A stretch of 64,000 nucleotides of DNA from Bacteroidales bacterium (GCA_020636845.1 JACJXD010000003.1:399950-463949), one strand, 5' to 3'. Numbered from the stretch's first letter, positions 44,277 to 54,495 are shown. A program made the numbers and translations. Notes: a model not told the origin generated them from the sequence alone.

Positions 44277-46565
44277 ATGAATAAGCATTACGTTAAACAT
44301 ATTTCCAAGTATTTAATATTTTTCATACTTTTTATCGTCTCTTTTTCGAAACTAAGTCAAGGTAACGATAAAGTAGTATTGCAACTGCATTGGAAACACC
44401 AGTTTCAATTTGCAGGATACTACGCAGCATTGGAAAAAGGTTACTATAAGGACGAAGGCCTTGATGTTGAAATTAGAGAATTTGATGGAAAGAATTCCCC
44501 TATCGACCAGGTTCTTGAAGGAGATGCTACATTTGGTATAGGAAACTCCGATATTCTGGTGCGCTACATGAATGGCGACCCCATAGTTGCCATTGCCCCA
44601 TTTTTTCAAACAAGTCCTGAAGCGTTACTGGTAAGAGGTAATAGCGACATTTCCAAACCAACCGATTTGGAAGGTAAAAAAATTGAACTTAACGTTTTTA
44701 ATGCAGGCTCTACCGAAATTTTGGCAATGCTGCAACTTCAAGGGTTAAAGCCCTCTCATTATGAAGTTGTTCAGCCATCATATACGCTAAATAACCTACT
44801 AAATAATAAAGCCGATGCGTTGGAAATATACCTCTCCAACGAACCTTTCTTTTTAGATAAATTCGGAATCCCTTATAAAGTGATTAAACCTTCGGATTAC
44901 GGAGTTGATTTTTACGCCGAATGTTTGTTTACCACATCGGCTATGGTAAATAATCACCCACGCTTGGTTAATCGCTTTTTAAAAGCGACCATAAAGGGTT
45001 GGGAATATGCCATAAAAAATCCTGAAGAGGTTGCTCGTCTTATTCAAAATAAATACAAATCCACAAAAACACTCGAATACCTTTTAAGTGAAGCAAACTC
45101 TATTAACAACTTTATTAAACCGAATTTTGTAAACATTGGACACTCCAATAAAGGCCGATGGATTAACATCACTGAAGTGCTTTTAAATGCCGGGCTAATT
45201 TCGAAAACACGAAGTATCGATGATTTTTTATTTACTTGGAAGGACACCGAAGAATTTTACAACACGCTAATTTGGTTTATTGGGATTGGTATTTTTATTG
45301 CTATTTGTGTGGCAATTGGATTAATGTTTTTACTCGGGAAACGAAAAAAAAAGTACAACAGTGTTATAAGCAGATTAAGATCTCATATAGATTCGCTTAA
45401 CCTTGAAGGTGCATCAATAAAAGATGAACTTGCAAAGTATTCTCAACGGAATAAAGAGTTGGAAAATTTCAAGGAATCGCTTTTGGGAAATGTTTCGTTC
45501 GAGATTCGAACTCCGTTGAACAACATTGTTGGATATAGCGAATTGCTTACCGATCCTAGACTAAAACAAGGGCAAATTCTTCAATACACCAAAGAAATTA
45601 ACAAAAGCAGCAGAATACTACAATATCAAATCGACAACATTATCGATCTTTCGAAACTAGAATCCAACCAGCAAAAGATTGTTTACAGCAGAATTAACCT
45701 CAACGATTTTTTCAATAATCTACAGTTGGTCCTGCTAAACGAACTCAAGTTGTTTGATAAGGAAACGCTAACCATAAAAGCATTTGTTGACGACGATATT
45801 ACCTTTGATATTCTTTCCGATAAAATTATCCTTAAAAACATCTTTGTAAGGTTAATAAACAACTCTGTTAAGTTTACATCGAAGGGTTACATTGAAATAG
45901 GCTGCAAAAAGAAGGATGAAGATTCTTTATTATTCTGGGTTCAGGATAGCGGGAGTGGTATTCCTAACGAAAAACTGGCAGACATTTTTAACCCCAATCA
46001 TCCAAATATCGACAATAGCCTAAGTTTAGGGTTACCCATAGTTTACCGTTTTATTGAAATGCTAAACGGCAAAATTTGGATTGATACAGACGATAATGCG
46101 GGAACAACCATAAGCGTTGAACTACCATTTACACCAATTGGCAGTCCTCGAAAAAAAACAGAATTAACAGCCTACTTACCAGAACAAACACCTCCCGATT
46201 TGCAAGGGAAGTCCGTTTTGATAGTCGAAGATGTACAATCGAACTATGTTTTGTTAAACAAAATGCTCGAAGGAACGGGTTGCTCTACACTACATGCTCA
46301 TACCGGTTTTGAAGCAACAAAACTTTTCAACGATAACCCGAATATCGATATAGTTTTTATGGACTTACGCCTTTCCGATGCTGATGGAGTTGAACTAACT
46401 CGCCAAATGCGACAAATAAATACCAAAGTTGTTATAATAGCACAAACCGCATATAGTTCCGGGGTAAAAGTAAATCTTAGCATAGAAGCAGGTTGCAACG
46501 ATTTTATTACAAAGCCTATAAGCAGAATTGAACTTTATAATATTCTTCGAAAGTTTTTACTCTAA
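44277..46565 (+). CDS. Hybrid sensor kinase with periplasmic NMT1/THI5-like domain; H-box His replaced by Phe
   Basis: A 762-residue protein: signal/anchor (about 11-28), a periplasmic NMT1/SsuA-type solute-binding domain (about 32-310: LHWKHQFQFAGYYAALEKGYY), a membrane helix (about 331-353), a coiled coil, a HisKA-like helix pair, HATPase (about 515-618) and REC (about 645-760). The H-box reads NVSFEIRTPLNN: Phe408 (codon TTC, 45498-45500) replaces the phospho-accepting His. The N-box Asn529 and G1 box (DSGSGIP) remain, while G2 (SLGLPIV) is reduced. The receiver is intact (Asp696, Lys746). It may sense a small molecule but probably does not autophosphorylate normally. Confidence 0.88.
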   Translation: MNKHYVKHISKYLIFFILFIVSFSKLSQGNDKVVLQLHWKHQFQFAGYYAALEKGYYKDEGLDVEIREFDGKNSPIDQVLEGDATFGIGNSDILVRYMNGDPIVAIAPFFQTSPEALLVRGNSDISKPTDLEGKKIELNVFNAGSTEILAMLQLQGLKPSHYEVVQPSYTLNNLLNNKADALEIYLSNEPFFLDKFGIPYKVIKPSDYGVDFYAECLFTTSAMVNNHPRLVNRFLKATIKGWEYAIKNPEEVARLIQNKYKSTKTLEYLLSEANSINNFIKPNFVNIGHSNKGRWINITEVLLNAGLISKTRSIDDFLFTWKDTEEFYNTLIWFIGIGIFIAICVAIGLMFLLGKRKKKYNSVISRLRSHIDSLNLEGASIKDELAKYSQRNKELENFKESLLGNVSFEIRTPLNNIVGYSELLTDPRLKQGQILQYTKEINKSSRILQYQIDNIIDLSKLESNQQKIVYSRINLNDFFNNLQLVLLNELKLFDKETLTIKAFVDDDITFDILSDKIILKNIFVRLINNSVKFTSKGYIEIGCKKKDEDSLLFWVQDSGSGIPNEKLADIFNPNHPNIDNSLSLGLPIVYRFIEMLNGKIWIDTDDNAGTTISVELPFTPIGSPRKKTELTAYLPEQTPPDLQGKSVLIVEDVQSNYVLLNKMLEGTGCSTLHAHTGFEATKLFNDNPNIDIVFMDLRLSDADGVELTRQMRQINTKVVIIAQTAYSSGVKVNLSIEAGCNDFITKPISRIELYNILRKFLL

Positions 46566-47593
46566 TCGCTTGCAACTCCCAATGGAAAGCGTGCTTTAGG
46601 AACTACGTTCATTTCAGAGAATTCGCCCTTTAAATACTTGTAATACCCTGTAATGGCAATCATTGCAGCATTATCGGTTGTGTATCGGAATTGAGGAACA
46701 AACACTTTCCAACCCTTTACTTTTCCCAACTCTACAATCCCATTACGCAACCCTGAATTTGCAGAAACACCTCCAGCAATTGCCACCTGAGTTATATTGT
46801 ACTTGCGCGCAGCCTTTTCAACTTTCGACAACAAAATGCTAATTATAGTGCTTTGTAGCGAAGCACATAAATCTAACTTGTTCTCCTCGATAAAATTCGG
46901 GTTTTCTTCCAAATTGTCGCGCAAAGTATATAAAAACGATGTTTTTAACCCGCTGAAACTGAAGTTAAGGTCTTTTATGTTAGGCTTTGCAAACTTAAAT
47001 GCGTTTCCATTTCCATCCTTCGCCATTTTATCAATTACAGGACCTCCCGGATAAGGCAACCCCATAACCTTAGCGCATTTATCAAATGCTTCGCCCGCAG
47101 CATCGTCAATTGTTTGGCCAACAATTTCCATATTAAGCGGACTTCGAACAATAATAAGTTGCGTGTGCCCCCCCGAAACTAACAAGCAAAGAAACGGAAA
47201 TTCGGGATGTTCCGTATTAACTTCATCCTTAACAAAATGAGCAAGCACATGACCCTGTAGATGGTTAACGGCAATCATTGGAATATTCCGAGCCAAGGCA
47301 ATACCTTTGGCAAAAGAAGTTCCAACCAATAACGACCCTAATAAACCCGGCCCCAACGTAAATGCAACAGCATCAATTCCTGAAATACCCACGCCAGCCT
47401 TTTTTAAGGCTCCATCTACTACAGGAATAATATTTGCCTGATGCGCCCTTGACGCCAGTTCGGGAACAACTCCTCCATACTCCTCGTGAACTTTCTGGCT
47501 GCTTATTAAATTCGACAGTAAATAACCATCGCGAATTACTGCAGCTGAAGTATCATCGCACGAAGATTCAATCCCTAAAATTGTAACACTCAT
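46562..47593 (-). CDS. tsaD: tRNA N6-adenosine threonylcarbamoyltransferase TsaD
   Basis: A 343-residue ASKHA-fold enzyme that transfers the threonylcarbamoyl group to A37 of ANN-decoding tRNAs (t6A). It shows the N-terminal TILGIESSCDDTSAAV, the metal-binding HLQGHVLAH (His111, His115), LLVSGGHTQLI, GEAFDKCAKVMGLPYPGGP and GGVSANSGLR. Length is standard. It converges on the hybrid kinase, the two stop codons sharing bases, and is divergent from tamB, an arrangement I recall as common in Bacteroidota. Confidence 0.96.
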   Translation of the reverse strand: MSVTILGIESSCDDTSAAVIRDGYLLSNLISSQKVHEEYGGVVPELASRAHQANIIPVVDGALKKAGVGISGIDAVAFTLGPGLLGSLLVGTSFAKGIALARNIPMIAVNHLQGHVLAHFVKDEVNTEHPEFPFLCLLVSGGHTQLIIVRSPLNMEIVGQTIDDAAGEAFDKCAKVMGLPYPGGPVIDKMAKDGNGNAFKFAKPNIKDLNFSFSGLKTSFLYTLRDNLEENPNFIEENKLDLCASLQSTIISILLSKVEKAARKYNITQVAIAGGVSANSGLRNGIVELGKVKGWKVFVPQFRYTTDNAAMIAITGYYKYLKGEFSEMNVVPKARFPLGVASD

Positions 47594-47699
47594 CGTAAAT
47601 TACCTTAAAACAGCCAAAAGATTATTTAAAAAGTAACATCAACTCCTAGAAATTTCGATACAAATCTCTAATTTGCGGAACAAAGTTTGAGCAAAAAAG

Positions 47700-50600
47700 T
47701 TGAATAACGGCAAAGGTATCAAAAAAACAGTAAAAATATTGGTGTGGACTATTTTCGTTATTATAGCCATACCTACTTTTGCATGGCTTGTTTTGCAAAG
47801 CAGCCAGGTTCAAACTATTCTTGTTGGCAAGATTTCGAAATTTCTTTACGAAAATACAGGAATTGAGGTTTCCATTGAAAAAGTAAACTTTAGACCCTTT
47901 ACAGGTGTAAAATTAAATAACGTTTTTATTTCCGATCTCAATTCCGATACGCTCATCCAAGCTCAAAGCGTTACCGTTTCGCTAGACGCTCTTTATCCGT
48001 CGAAGGGTGACTTTAACCTAAAATACGCCGAAATTAACCATGCTACGGTAAATTTTATTACCGATACCAGTGGCGTTATGAACTTATCGGCGTTACTACA
48101 AAAAATATCCAAAAACGATACAGCCAAATCCGATTCCGGGAATTTTAGGTTAGCCATTCAAAACATAGATTTAGTCGATTCAAAATTTAGGCTGGCACAG
48201 GCAAACGCTACACCCAAACTCAATGGAGTTAACTATCAGGACTTTTACTTTAAGCATCTTAACTTATCGGCCGAAAACTTTTGTATCTCCGGAGATACCA
48301 TTTCGGCTATTATCAATAACATTCAGTTTATAGATCATTCCGGTTTCAACTTACAGCGATTTCGAGCCAATTTCAGTCTATGTAGTAACCATATGCATTT
48401 TGACAAGTTACGTATATCGGCACATGGTTCCGATTTAAGGTTTAACAAGTTGCACTTTAACTTCAAAAACTGGCGTGCTTTCAGTTCTTTTACCGACAGC
48501 GTTCATTTGGTTGCCGATTTTTCGCCTACCCTACTGAAAACAAAAGCGCTTAGCTATTTTGTACCTGAATTCGGCAACTATAACATTACCGCATCGCTAA
48601 ACGGAAAAGTTTACGGAACAATATCCAATATTCGAGGAAAAAACTTCAACATTAATTTCGGATCGGAATCTGAAATCAATACAAACTTTAGCATTACCGG
48701 ACTTCCCAACATTGACAAAACATTTCTTGACGTAAAAATTAAGGAACTATCGACAAACCGTTCCGACATAGAAACTTTTACACTAACTAACAACGGCAAA
48801 CCGCTGATCCCTTTACCCGAAAATTTTGATGAACTTAGAGTTATAACCTACAAAGGAAACTTTACGGGATACCTTAACAATTTTGTAACTAACGGAAGCA
48901 TAGCCAGTGCCATTGGACACGCTAAACTTGATATAGAAATACTCCCTGCAAAAAAACAAAACATCAACATTAGCGGGAAACTAAGTACTTCCGAACTAAA
49001 CATAGGAAAACTTATACGAAACGAGCATATCGGAAAAGTATCGCTAGCTGCCAAAATAAAAGGAAGCGTTGATAAAGAAAGCAAAATCAACATTAAAACC
49101 GATGCTGTAATTTTCTCGGCCATCGCCAATGGATATAACTATAAAAACATCTACATCTCGGGTGACTTAACAAGCAAAACTTATGTAGGTTCCATCCGGT
49201 TAGAAGACCCCAACTGTAAGGTAAACTTTTTAGGACAAGTGGACTTCTCGGATACAATACCAAAATTCGATTTCTCGGCATTTGTGCCGAAAATAGACTT
49301 GGTTGCGCTAAACCTTAACCCTAAAGATTCAATCTCGCAAGCATCGTTTCTGCTAACCACAAAATTTAGCGGCAGTAACTTGGATAACAGTAAAGGAGAA
49401 ATTCAACTCTTGAACGGGCTATACCGCAACCAACGAGGCGAATTCAAGTTAAACAATCTTACCATTTCTGCTGATAACTCCGAAGACAGCAGGGTTATAA
49501 CGTTAAACTCCGATTACGCCGAGGGCGAAATCAGAAGCAGGTACAATTTTTCGAAATTCCCCGGGTACCTAATGCAAATTATTTCGGAATATATTCCAAA
49601 GTTAAACGGCAACGAACATAAGGAAATAAAAGATAGTACAACAAATGGGAATGAATACTTGGTAAAATTCCGTTTGAAAAAAACGGAACGATTAACCAGC
49701 ATACTTATACCCCAATTTAAAATTGCCGAACACTCAAGCATTTTTGGCATTTTGAATCCAAAACAAAAATCGTTGGATTTTAAAATTCGTATTCCCGAAG
49801 TTCAGTACGGATCTACATGGATAAAAGATTTAATTATCGACGGACAAACGTCGGATAGCACCTTAACGGCCGTGCTAACAAGCCCAACCATAAAACAAGG
49901 TAACGCTTATATTCGAAATTTTAAGGTTAACTCCATTCTAAAAAGCAACCTTTTAAACATCAACTTTGACTGGAATAACCCCGATAAACCAAAAACATAT
50001 GGCAATATTGAAGGAAATGTCGATTTTAGTAATTACAACACAGCCGGACACATTGCCAAACTTACATTTAACCCATCGGAATTTGTAATAAACGATGCCA
50101 ACTGGAAATTTGCGTCATCCGTCATTGTTTTAGATTCTTCATCGGTACAAATTGATAACTTCAAAATTTACAATAGCAATCAACTTTTCCAGATTAACGG
50201 AAAACTTTCGGCAAATGCAACCGATTCTGCAACAATAAATTTAAAGAACTTCGATATTTCGTACCTTAACTTATACCTACAAAATTTTGGATATAACTTA
50301 AATGGAACGGTTAACGGTCTTGCTACCGTAAAGCAAGCATACCAAAATCCAAATCTTTTTGCAGAACTAAGCATCGACTCCCTAAAAATAAACTCAAATT
50401 TAACGGGAAACATCTCCTTATCGAGCAAATGGATTAATTCCGAAAAGCGAATGGCTGTAAAAGTTGAAAATGTGCTGAACGACACAACAACCTTTAAGGC
50501 TTTTGGAGACATATTTCCCGAAACCGGCGATTTAAATATTTTAGCGGATTTAAACAGAATTAGACTGCAACTTCTGTCTCCTTTGCTTGCAGGCAACGTT

Positions 50601-52250
50601 TCGGATATCGGAGGAAATATATCAGGAAAATTGATGCTAACAGGAACCACCGATAAACCTAACTTAAATGGTACTGTAAAGTTCAACAATGGCGAACTTA
50701 CCATAGATTTTCTTAAAACTCACTACAAATTAAATAGTTCTGTTGCCATAGAAAACAGTAACATTCTTTTCAAGGATTTCAATTTAACGGACCGTTTTAA
50801 ACGAATTGCCTTGCTAAACGGAATTATTAAGACATCGTACTTTAACAATTTCAACCTAAACCTGAATCTAAATGCCGATAACTTTCTATGTATGAACACC
50901 ACTGAGTTTGATAACGAAACTTTTTACGGAACGGTATTTGGCTCAGGAATAATATACATCACAGGCAAACCAACCGACATAAACATTGGCGTAAATTTAA
51001 AAACCGAAAACAAAACAGCCATATATTTACCGCTCCCTACAGGTAGCAATGTAGAGCAAAATAATTTTGTAACATTTGTAAACCCCGATCCCAATCAAAT
51101 TTTTATAGAGGAAACTCTTCCGGTTGAAGAAACGAATCCGACGAACCTTAATGTTGCCCTTAACTTACAAGTAACCCCCGAAGCCGAAGCCCAAATAATT
51201 ATCGATAAAAAGTTAGGCGATATTATTAAAGCACGCGGTAGCGGAAATCTTCGAATGGAAATTAATCCCGGAAAGGATATTTTTAACATGTACGGAACGT
51301 ACAACATCGAAAAAGGAGATTACCTTTTTACCTTGGAAGGTGTTATTAATAAGAAATTTAGAATAGAATCGGGAGGTTATATAACATGGAATGGCGACCC
51401 GTTGGATGCTATCATGGATATAAACGCCGTTTACAGGGTAAAAACATCGCTAAAGCAACTGCTTATGAACGAAAACTATACTACTAAAGTTCCGATTGAT
51501 TGTAAGATAATGCTTTCGCAAAAGTTAATGTCTCCAGTAATTCAATTCGATATAGATGTTCCCAACGCCGACTCGCAAACCAAAGCGTTAGTTGACGGAG
51601 CGTTAAACAGCGAAGAAAAAATAAATACCCAATTCTTATCGCTTTTAATAATAAACAGCTTTATAGTTGACCCAAACCAAACCGGGCAACTAACAGAAAC
51701 ATCCAACTCCAACTACGGCACTATGGGACTGTATAACACGGCAAGCGAAATGCTTTCGAACCAGCTGAGTAACTGGCTATCGCAATGGAGCAACAATTTC
51801 GATATTGGCATAAATTATCGTCCTGGAATGGAACAAGATATTAGTTCCGACCAAATGGAACTAGCCCTTTCCACTCAAGTGCTTAACGATAGGGTTTCCA
51901 TCAACGGAAATGTCGATGTAGGAAAAAATAACTCGGCAAATCCAATTGCAGGCGATTTTAACGTTGATGTAAAATTGAACCGAAGCGGCAAATTAAGGCT
52001 AAAAGCGTTTGCACGTTCCAACGATGATATACTGTCCACAACAGAGCAAAATAACTATACCACAGGAGCAGGAATTGTTTACCGCGAAGACTTTAACAAC
52101 TTTAAGGATTTACTTCGCCGACTAAAAAATACGTTTAAATCCGACTATCAAATAGAACCAATTGTGCCCTACGATGAAAATGCAAATGATTCGACAAATC
52201 ATTCAACAGATACTACTAAAAACGATTCTACATTCCTAAAAATAGAATAA
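47700..52250 (+). CDS. tamB: TamB-family translocation and assembly module protein
   Basis: A 1516-residue AsmA/TamB-like protein. An N-terminal helix (about 10-32: VKILVWTIFVIIAIPTFAWLVL) anchors it in the inner membrane; a long series of beta-strand segments follows (about 50-1050), and the C-terminal TamB domain (DUF490) ends it (about 1080-1470: IKARGSGNLRMEINPGKD, MYGTYNIEKGDYLFTLEGVINKKF). Such proteins are thought to span the periplasm as a hydrophobic groove for lipid transport or to aid outer-membrane protein insertion. The start is TTG at 47700: an in-frame TGA lies just upstream and no early ATG exists. It is followed 93 bases later by exbB. Confidence 0.88.
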   Translation: MNNGKGIKKTVKILVWTIFVIIAIPTFAWLVLQSSQVQTILVGKISKFLYENTGIEVSIEKVNFRPFTGVKLNNVFISDLNSDTLIQAQSVTVSLDALYPSKGDFNLKYAEINHATVNFITDTSGVMNLSALLQKISKNDTAKSDSGNFRLAIQNIDLVDSKFRLAQANATPKLNGVNYQDFYFKHLNLSAENFCISGDTISAIINNIQFIDHSGFNLQRFRANFSLCSNHMHFDKLRISAHGSDLRFNKLHFNFKNWRAFSSFTDSVHLVADFSPTLLKTKALSYFVPEFGNYNITASLNGKVYGTISNIRGKNFNINFGSESEINTNFSITGLPNIDKTFLDVKIKELSTNRSDIETFTLTNNGKPLIPLPENFDELRVITYKGNFTGYLNNFVTNGSIASAIGHAKLDIEILPAKKQNINISGKLSTSELNIGKLIRNEHIGKVSLAAKIKGSVDKESKINIKTDAVIFSAIANGYNYKNIYISGDLTSKTYVGSIRLEDPNCKVNFLGQVDFSDTIPKFDFSAFVPKIDLVALNLNPKDSISQASFLLTTKFSGSNLDNSKGEIQLLNGLYRNQRGEFKLNNLTISADNSEDSRVITLNSDYAEGEIRSRYNFSKFPGYLMQIISEYIPKLNGNEHKEIKDSTTNGNEYLVKFRLKKTERLTSILIPQFKIAEHSSIFGILNPKQKSLDFKIRIPEVQYGSTWIKDLIIDGQTSDSTLTAVLTSPTIKQGNAYIRNFKVNSILKSNLLNINFDWNNPDKPKTYGNIEGNVDFSNYNTAGHIAKLTFNPSEFVINDANWKFASSVIVLDSSSVQIDNFKIYNSNQLFQINGKLSANATDSATINLKNFDISYLNLYLQNFGYNLNGTVNGLATVKQAYQNPNLFAELSIDSLKINSNLTGNISLSSKWINSEKRMAVKVENVLNDTTTFKAFGDIFPETGDLNILADLNRIRLQLLSPLLAGNVSDIGGNISGKLMLTGTTDKPNLNGTVKFNNGELTIDFLKTHYKLNSSVAIENSNILFKDFNLTDRFKRIALLNGIIKTSYFNNFNLNLNLNADNFLCMNTTEFDNETFYGTVFGSGIIYITGKPTDINIGVNLKTENKTAIYLPLPTGSNVEQNNFVTFVNPDPNQIFIEETLPVEETNPTNLNVALNLQVTPEAEAQIIIDKKLGDIIKARGSGNLRMEINPGKDIFNMYGTYNIEKGDYLFTLEGVINKKFRIESGGYITWNGDPLDAIMDINAVYRVKTSLKQLLMNENYTTKVPIDCKIMLSQKLMSPVIQFDIDVPNADSQTKALVDGALNSEEKINTQFLSLLIINSFIVDPNQTGQLTETSNSNYGTMGLYNTASEMLSNQLSNWLSQWSNNFDIGINYRPGMEQDISSDQMELALSTQVLNDRVSINGNVDVGKNNSANPIAGDFNVDVKLNRSGKLRLKAFARSNDDILSTTEQNNYTTGAGIVYREDFNNFKDLLRRLKNTFKSDYQIEPIVPYDENANDSTNHSTDTTKNDSTFLKIE

Positions 52251-52343
52251 ACAACTAATATGATTCGCCAAACTTTGAAGCAACTGGCAATATTCAAGTA
52301 ATAATCGCGTTTTTTTAGTAATTTTCGGAAAAATTCTAAGTGT

Positions 52344-53030
52344 ATGATAGCAAATATTATTCTTGCCTCAACAATTGCTCAAGCAGGCGTTGAACAAACC
52401 GGAGAGGTTGAATTAAGTTTCATCGACTTGGCCATAAAAGGTGGTTGGATTATGATTCCATTGGTAATCCTTTCGATTATGGCTGTTTATATTTTTGTTG
52501 AACGTTACCTTTCCATACGAAAATCTGCAAAATCCGACTCAAATTTTATGAACCGGATAAAGGAGTACATCCACGAAGACAAAATTGATTCTGCATTGGC
52601 TCTTTGCCAATCTCAAAATACTCCCGTTGCCCGTATGATTGAAAAAGGAATTCAACGTATTGGCCGTCCCCTTTCCGACGTTAATACAGCAATTGAAAAC
52701 GTAGGAAACCTCGAAATATCGAAACTTGAAGAAAGTCTGCCAACGTTAGCTACTATTGCCGGTGGAGCCCCAATGCTTGGATTTTTAGGAACCGTAATAG
52801 GAATGATCCGGGCATTCTACGATATGTCTATGGCCGGAAATAATATTGATGTAGGATTGCTGTCAAACGGTATTTATACGGCAATGGTAACAACGGTTGC
52901 CGGTCTTATTGTCGGAATTTTTGCATACTTTGGATATAATTTTCTTGTAGCCCGCATCGAAAAGGTTATTTTCTCACTTGAAGGAAGCACCTCGGAATTT
53001 ATGGATTTATTATACGAACCTGTAGCTTAG
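52344..53030 (+). CDS. exbB: ExbB/TolQ-type proton channel subunit
   Basis: A 228-residue MotA/TolQ/ExbB-family protein with three helices (about 28-50, 130-152, 178-200). Conserved parts are GGWIMIPLVILSIMAVYIFVERYL, the helix LPTLATIAGGAPMLGFLGTVIGMIRAF and VTTVAGLIVGIFAYFGYNFL. With ExbD it forms a proton-driven motor energising TonB or Tol. It is directly followed by exbD (10 bases) and a TonB gene. Confidence 0.93.
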   Translation: MIANIILASTIAQAGVEQTGEVELSFIDLAIKGGWIMIPLVILSIMAVYIFVERYLSIRKSAKSDSNFMNRIKEYIHEDKIDSALALCQSQNTPVARMIEKGIQRIGRPLSDVNTAIENVGNLEISKLEESLPTLATIAGGAPMLGFLGTVIGMIRAFYDMSMAGNNIDVGLLSNGIYTAMVTTVAGLIVGIFAYFGYNFLVARIEKVIFSLEGSTSEFMDLLYEPVA

Positions 53031-53040
53031 ATTTAAGAAT

Positions 53041-53442
53041 ATGGCACTAAAACGCAGATCGAAAGTCAATCCGAACTTTAGCATGTCGTCCATGACCGAC
53101 ATTGTATTCCTGCTGCTTATATTCTTCATGGTATCATCCACGCTTGTTCATCCTAACGCCCTTAAATTGCTATTGCCCCAAAGTAATAGCCAGGTTTCGG
53201 CAAAACCAATTACCTCGGTTTCCATAACAGCCGACAGAAATTTTTACTTAGAAACAGTTCCCGTATCCCTTTCGCAACTGGAATACTTGCTTCAACAAAA
53301 AATGCAAAATGTTGAAGATCCAACCATTGCATTGCATGTTGACAGATCGGTTCCAATGGAAGACGTAGTAAAGGTTATGAATATAGCAAAGGATAACAAG
53401 TATAAGTTGATTTTGGCCACCCAGCCATTAAGCAAACAGTAA
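53041..53442 (+). CDS. exbD: ExbD/TolR-type proton channel subunit
   Basis: A 133-residue protein with a basic cytoplasmic N-terminus (ALKRRSKVNP), one membrane helix (DIVFLLLIFFMVSSTL) containing the essential Asp20 of the proton path, and a periplasmic ExbD domain ending in IAKDNKYKLILATQP. It forms the stator with ExbB. One base separates its stop from the TonB start, so the three are one operon. Confidence 0.93.
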   Translation: MALKRRSKVNPNFSMSSMTDIVFLLLIFFMVSSTLVHPNALKLLLPQSNSQVSAKPITSVSITADRNFYLETVPVSLSQLEYLLQQKMQNVEDPTIALHVDRSVPMEDVVKVMNIAKDNKYKLILATQPLSKQ

Positions 53443-53443
53443 C

Positions 53444-54277
53444 ATGAGTATGAATGGCAATAAGTTTAAAGGTATTGTTGGAACAATTGTGTTCCACTTA
53501 GTTGCCATTTTATTACTTGTAATGTTTGGTTTTACAACACCGCTTCCACTTCCTGCCGAACAAGGCATTCTCATCAATTTCGGAACTTCCGACGAAGGAT
53601 CAGGAGCATTAGAACCTAAGGTAGAAGAAAAAGTAAATCCCGCGAGTTCTACACAAAATGCAGAAGTAAATAAAGAAGAGGCTCCTATAACTCAGGATTA
53701 CGAAGAGGCTCCAACGCTTCCGGTAAAAAAGACTGAACCCAAAAACGAGAAAAAAGTCAAAAAGGTTGAGCCTAAAGCCAAAGAAAATACACCCAAAGAC
53801 ACCAATACAGATACTAACAACGAAACCGAAAAGCCCAGAGAAGTAAATAAAAAAGCCCTTTTCCCCGGTCAAAAGGTAAACGGAAGTAATACCGGCGAAG
53901 GAGACACAGGAAATCCGGGAAATCAAGGCGGTGTGGAAGGCTCTCCTGATTCTCCAAACAGAACGGGTTCGGATGGAGGCGGAGTCAATCAACAAGGGGG
54001 TATTATTGCGAACCTCAACGGTCGCACAGTCCAAAATCTTCCTAAACCCGATTACCCCAGCATGAAGGAAGGTCGTGTTGTAGTACAAGTAACCGTGGAC
54101 AATCAGGGAAAAGTAACAAAAGCCATTTCAGGCATAAAAGGCTCTACAACGCTAGACGCGGAATTGCTTAAAGCTGCTGAAAAAGCCGCATTAAATGCCA
54201 GATTCAATATAGTAAAAAACGTAAATACCCCTGCATACCAAATAGGAACAATAACTTATATTTTTAAATTACAGTAA
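53444..54277 (+). CDS. tonB: TonB-family energy transducer
   Basis: A 277-residue protein. One N-terminal helix (about 10-30) carries His18 in TIVFHLVAILLL, the residue of TonB that contacts ExbD. A long periplasmic linker rich in Pro, Lys and Glu (about 55-150) and a Gly/Asn-rich stretch (about 150-195) follow, then a C-terminal TonB domain (PDYPSMKEGRVVVQVTVDNQG; YQIGTITYIFKL). It transmits energy to outer-membrane transporters. With exbB and exbD it makes a complete system. Confidence 0.9.
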   Translation: MSMNGNKFKGIVGTIVFHLVAILLLVMFGFTTPLPLPAEQGILINFGTSDEGSGALEPKVEEKVNPASSTQNAEVNKEEAPITQDYEEAPTLPVKKTEPKNEKKVKKVEPKAKENTPKDTNTDTNNETEKPREVNKKALFPGQKVNGSNTGEGDTGNPGNQGGVEGSPDSPNRTGSDGGGVNQQGGIIANLNGRTVQNLPKPDYPSMKEGRVVVQVTVDNQGKVTKAISGIKGSTTLDAELLKAAEKAALNARFNIVKNVNTPAYQIGTITYIFKLQ

Positions 54278-54300
54278 GATAACTCTCATGGTTACAACTT

Positions 54301-54333
54301 AAATATTTTTTATACTATTCACAAAAAATATTT
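54301..54333. terminator. AT-only hairpin between tonB and the acyltransferase
   Basis: A perfect 11-bp stem made only of A and T: AAATATTTTTT (54301-54311) and AAAAAATATTT (54323-54333), with an 11-base loop. It is the only stop signal visible after tonB; being AT-only it is a weak one. Confidence 0.4.
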
Positions 54334-54495
54334 ATTTGTTGCGTATAATTTATTTATGCGCCTTATTTACTTCTTATAACTCAACTCATTTTTTAGAAAA
54401 AGAATTTATATTTTAGTACTATCCTTCAAAAGCCAATAATATTGACTTTTGAACACTTAATACAATTGATTAGAAAACATTATTTTCCTAAAAAG

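Noticed and set aside
50180..50704. A 174-codon minus-strand frame inside tamB
   Set aside because: Antisense to the continuous TamB frame, low complexity and without motifs.
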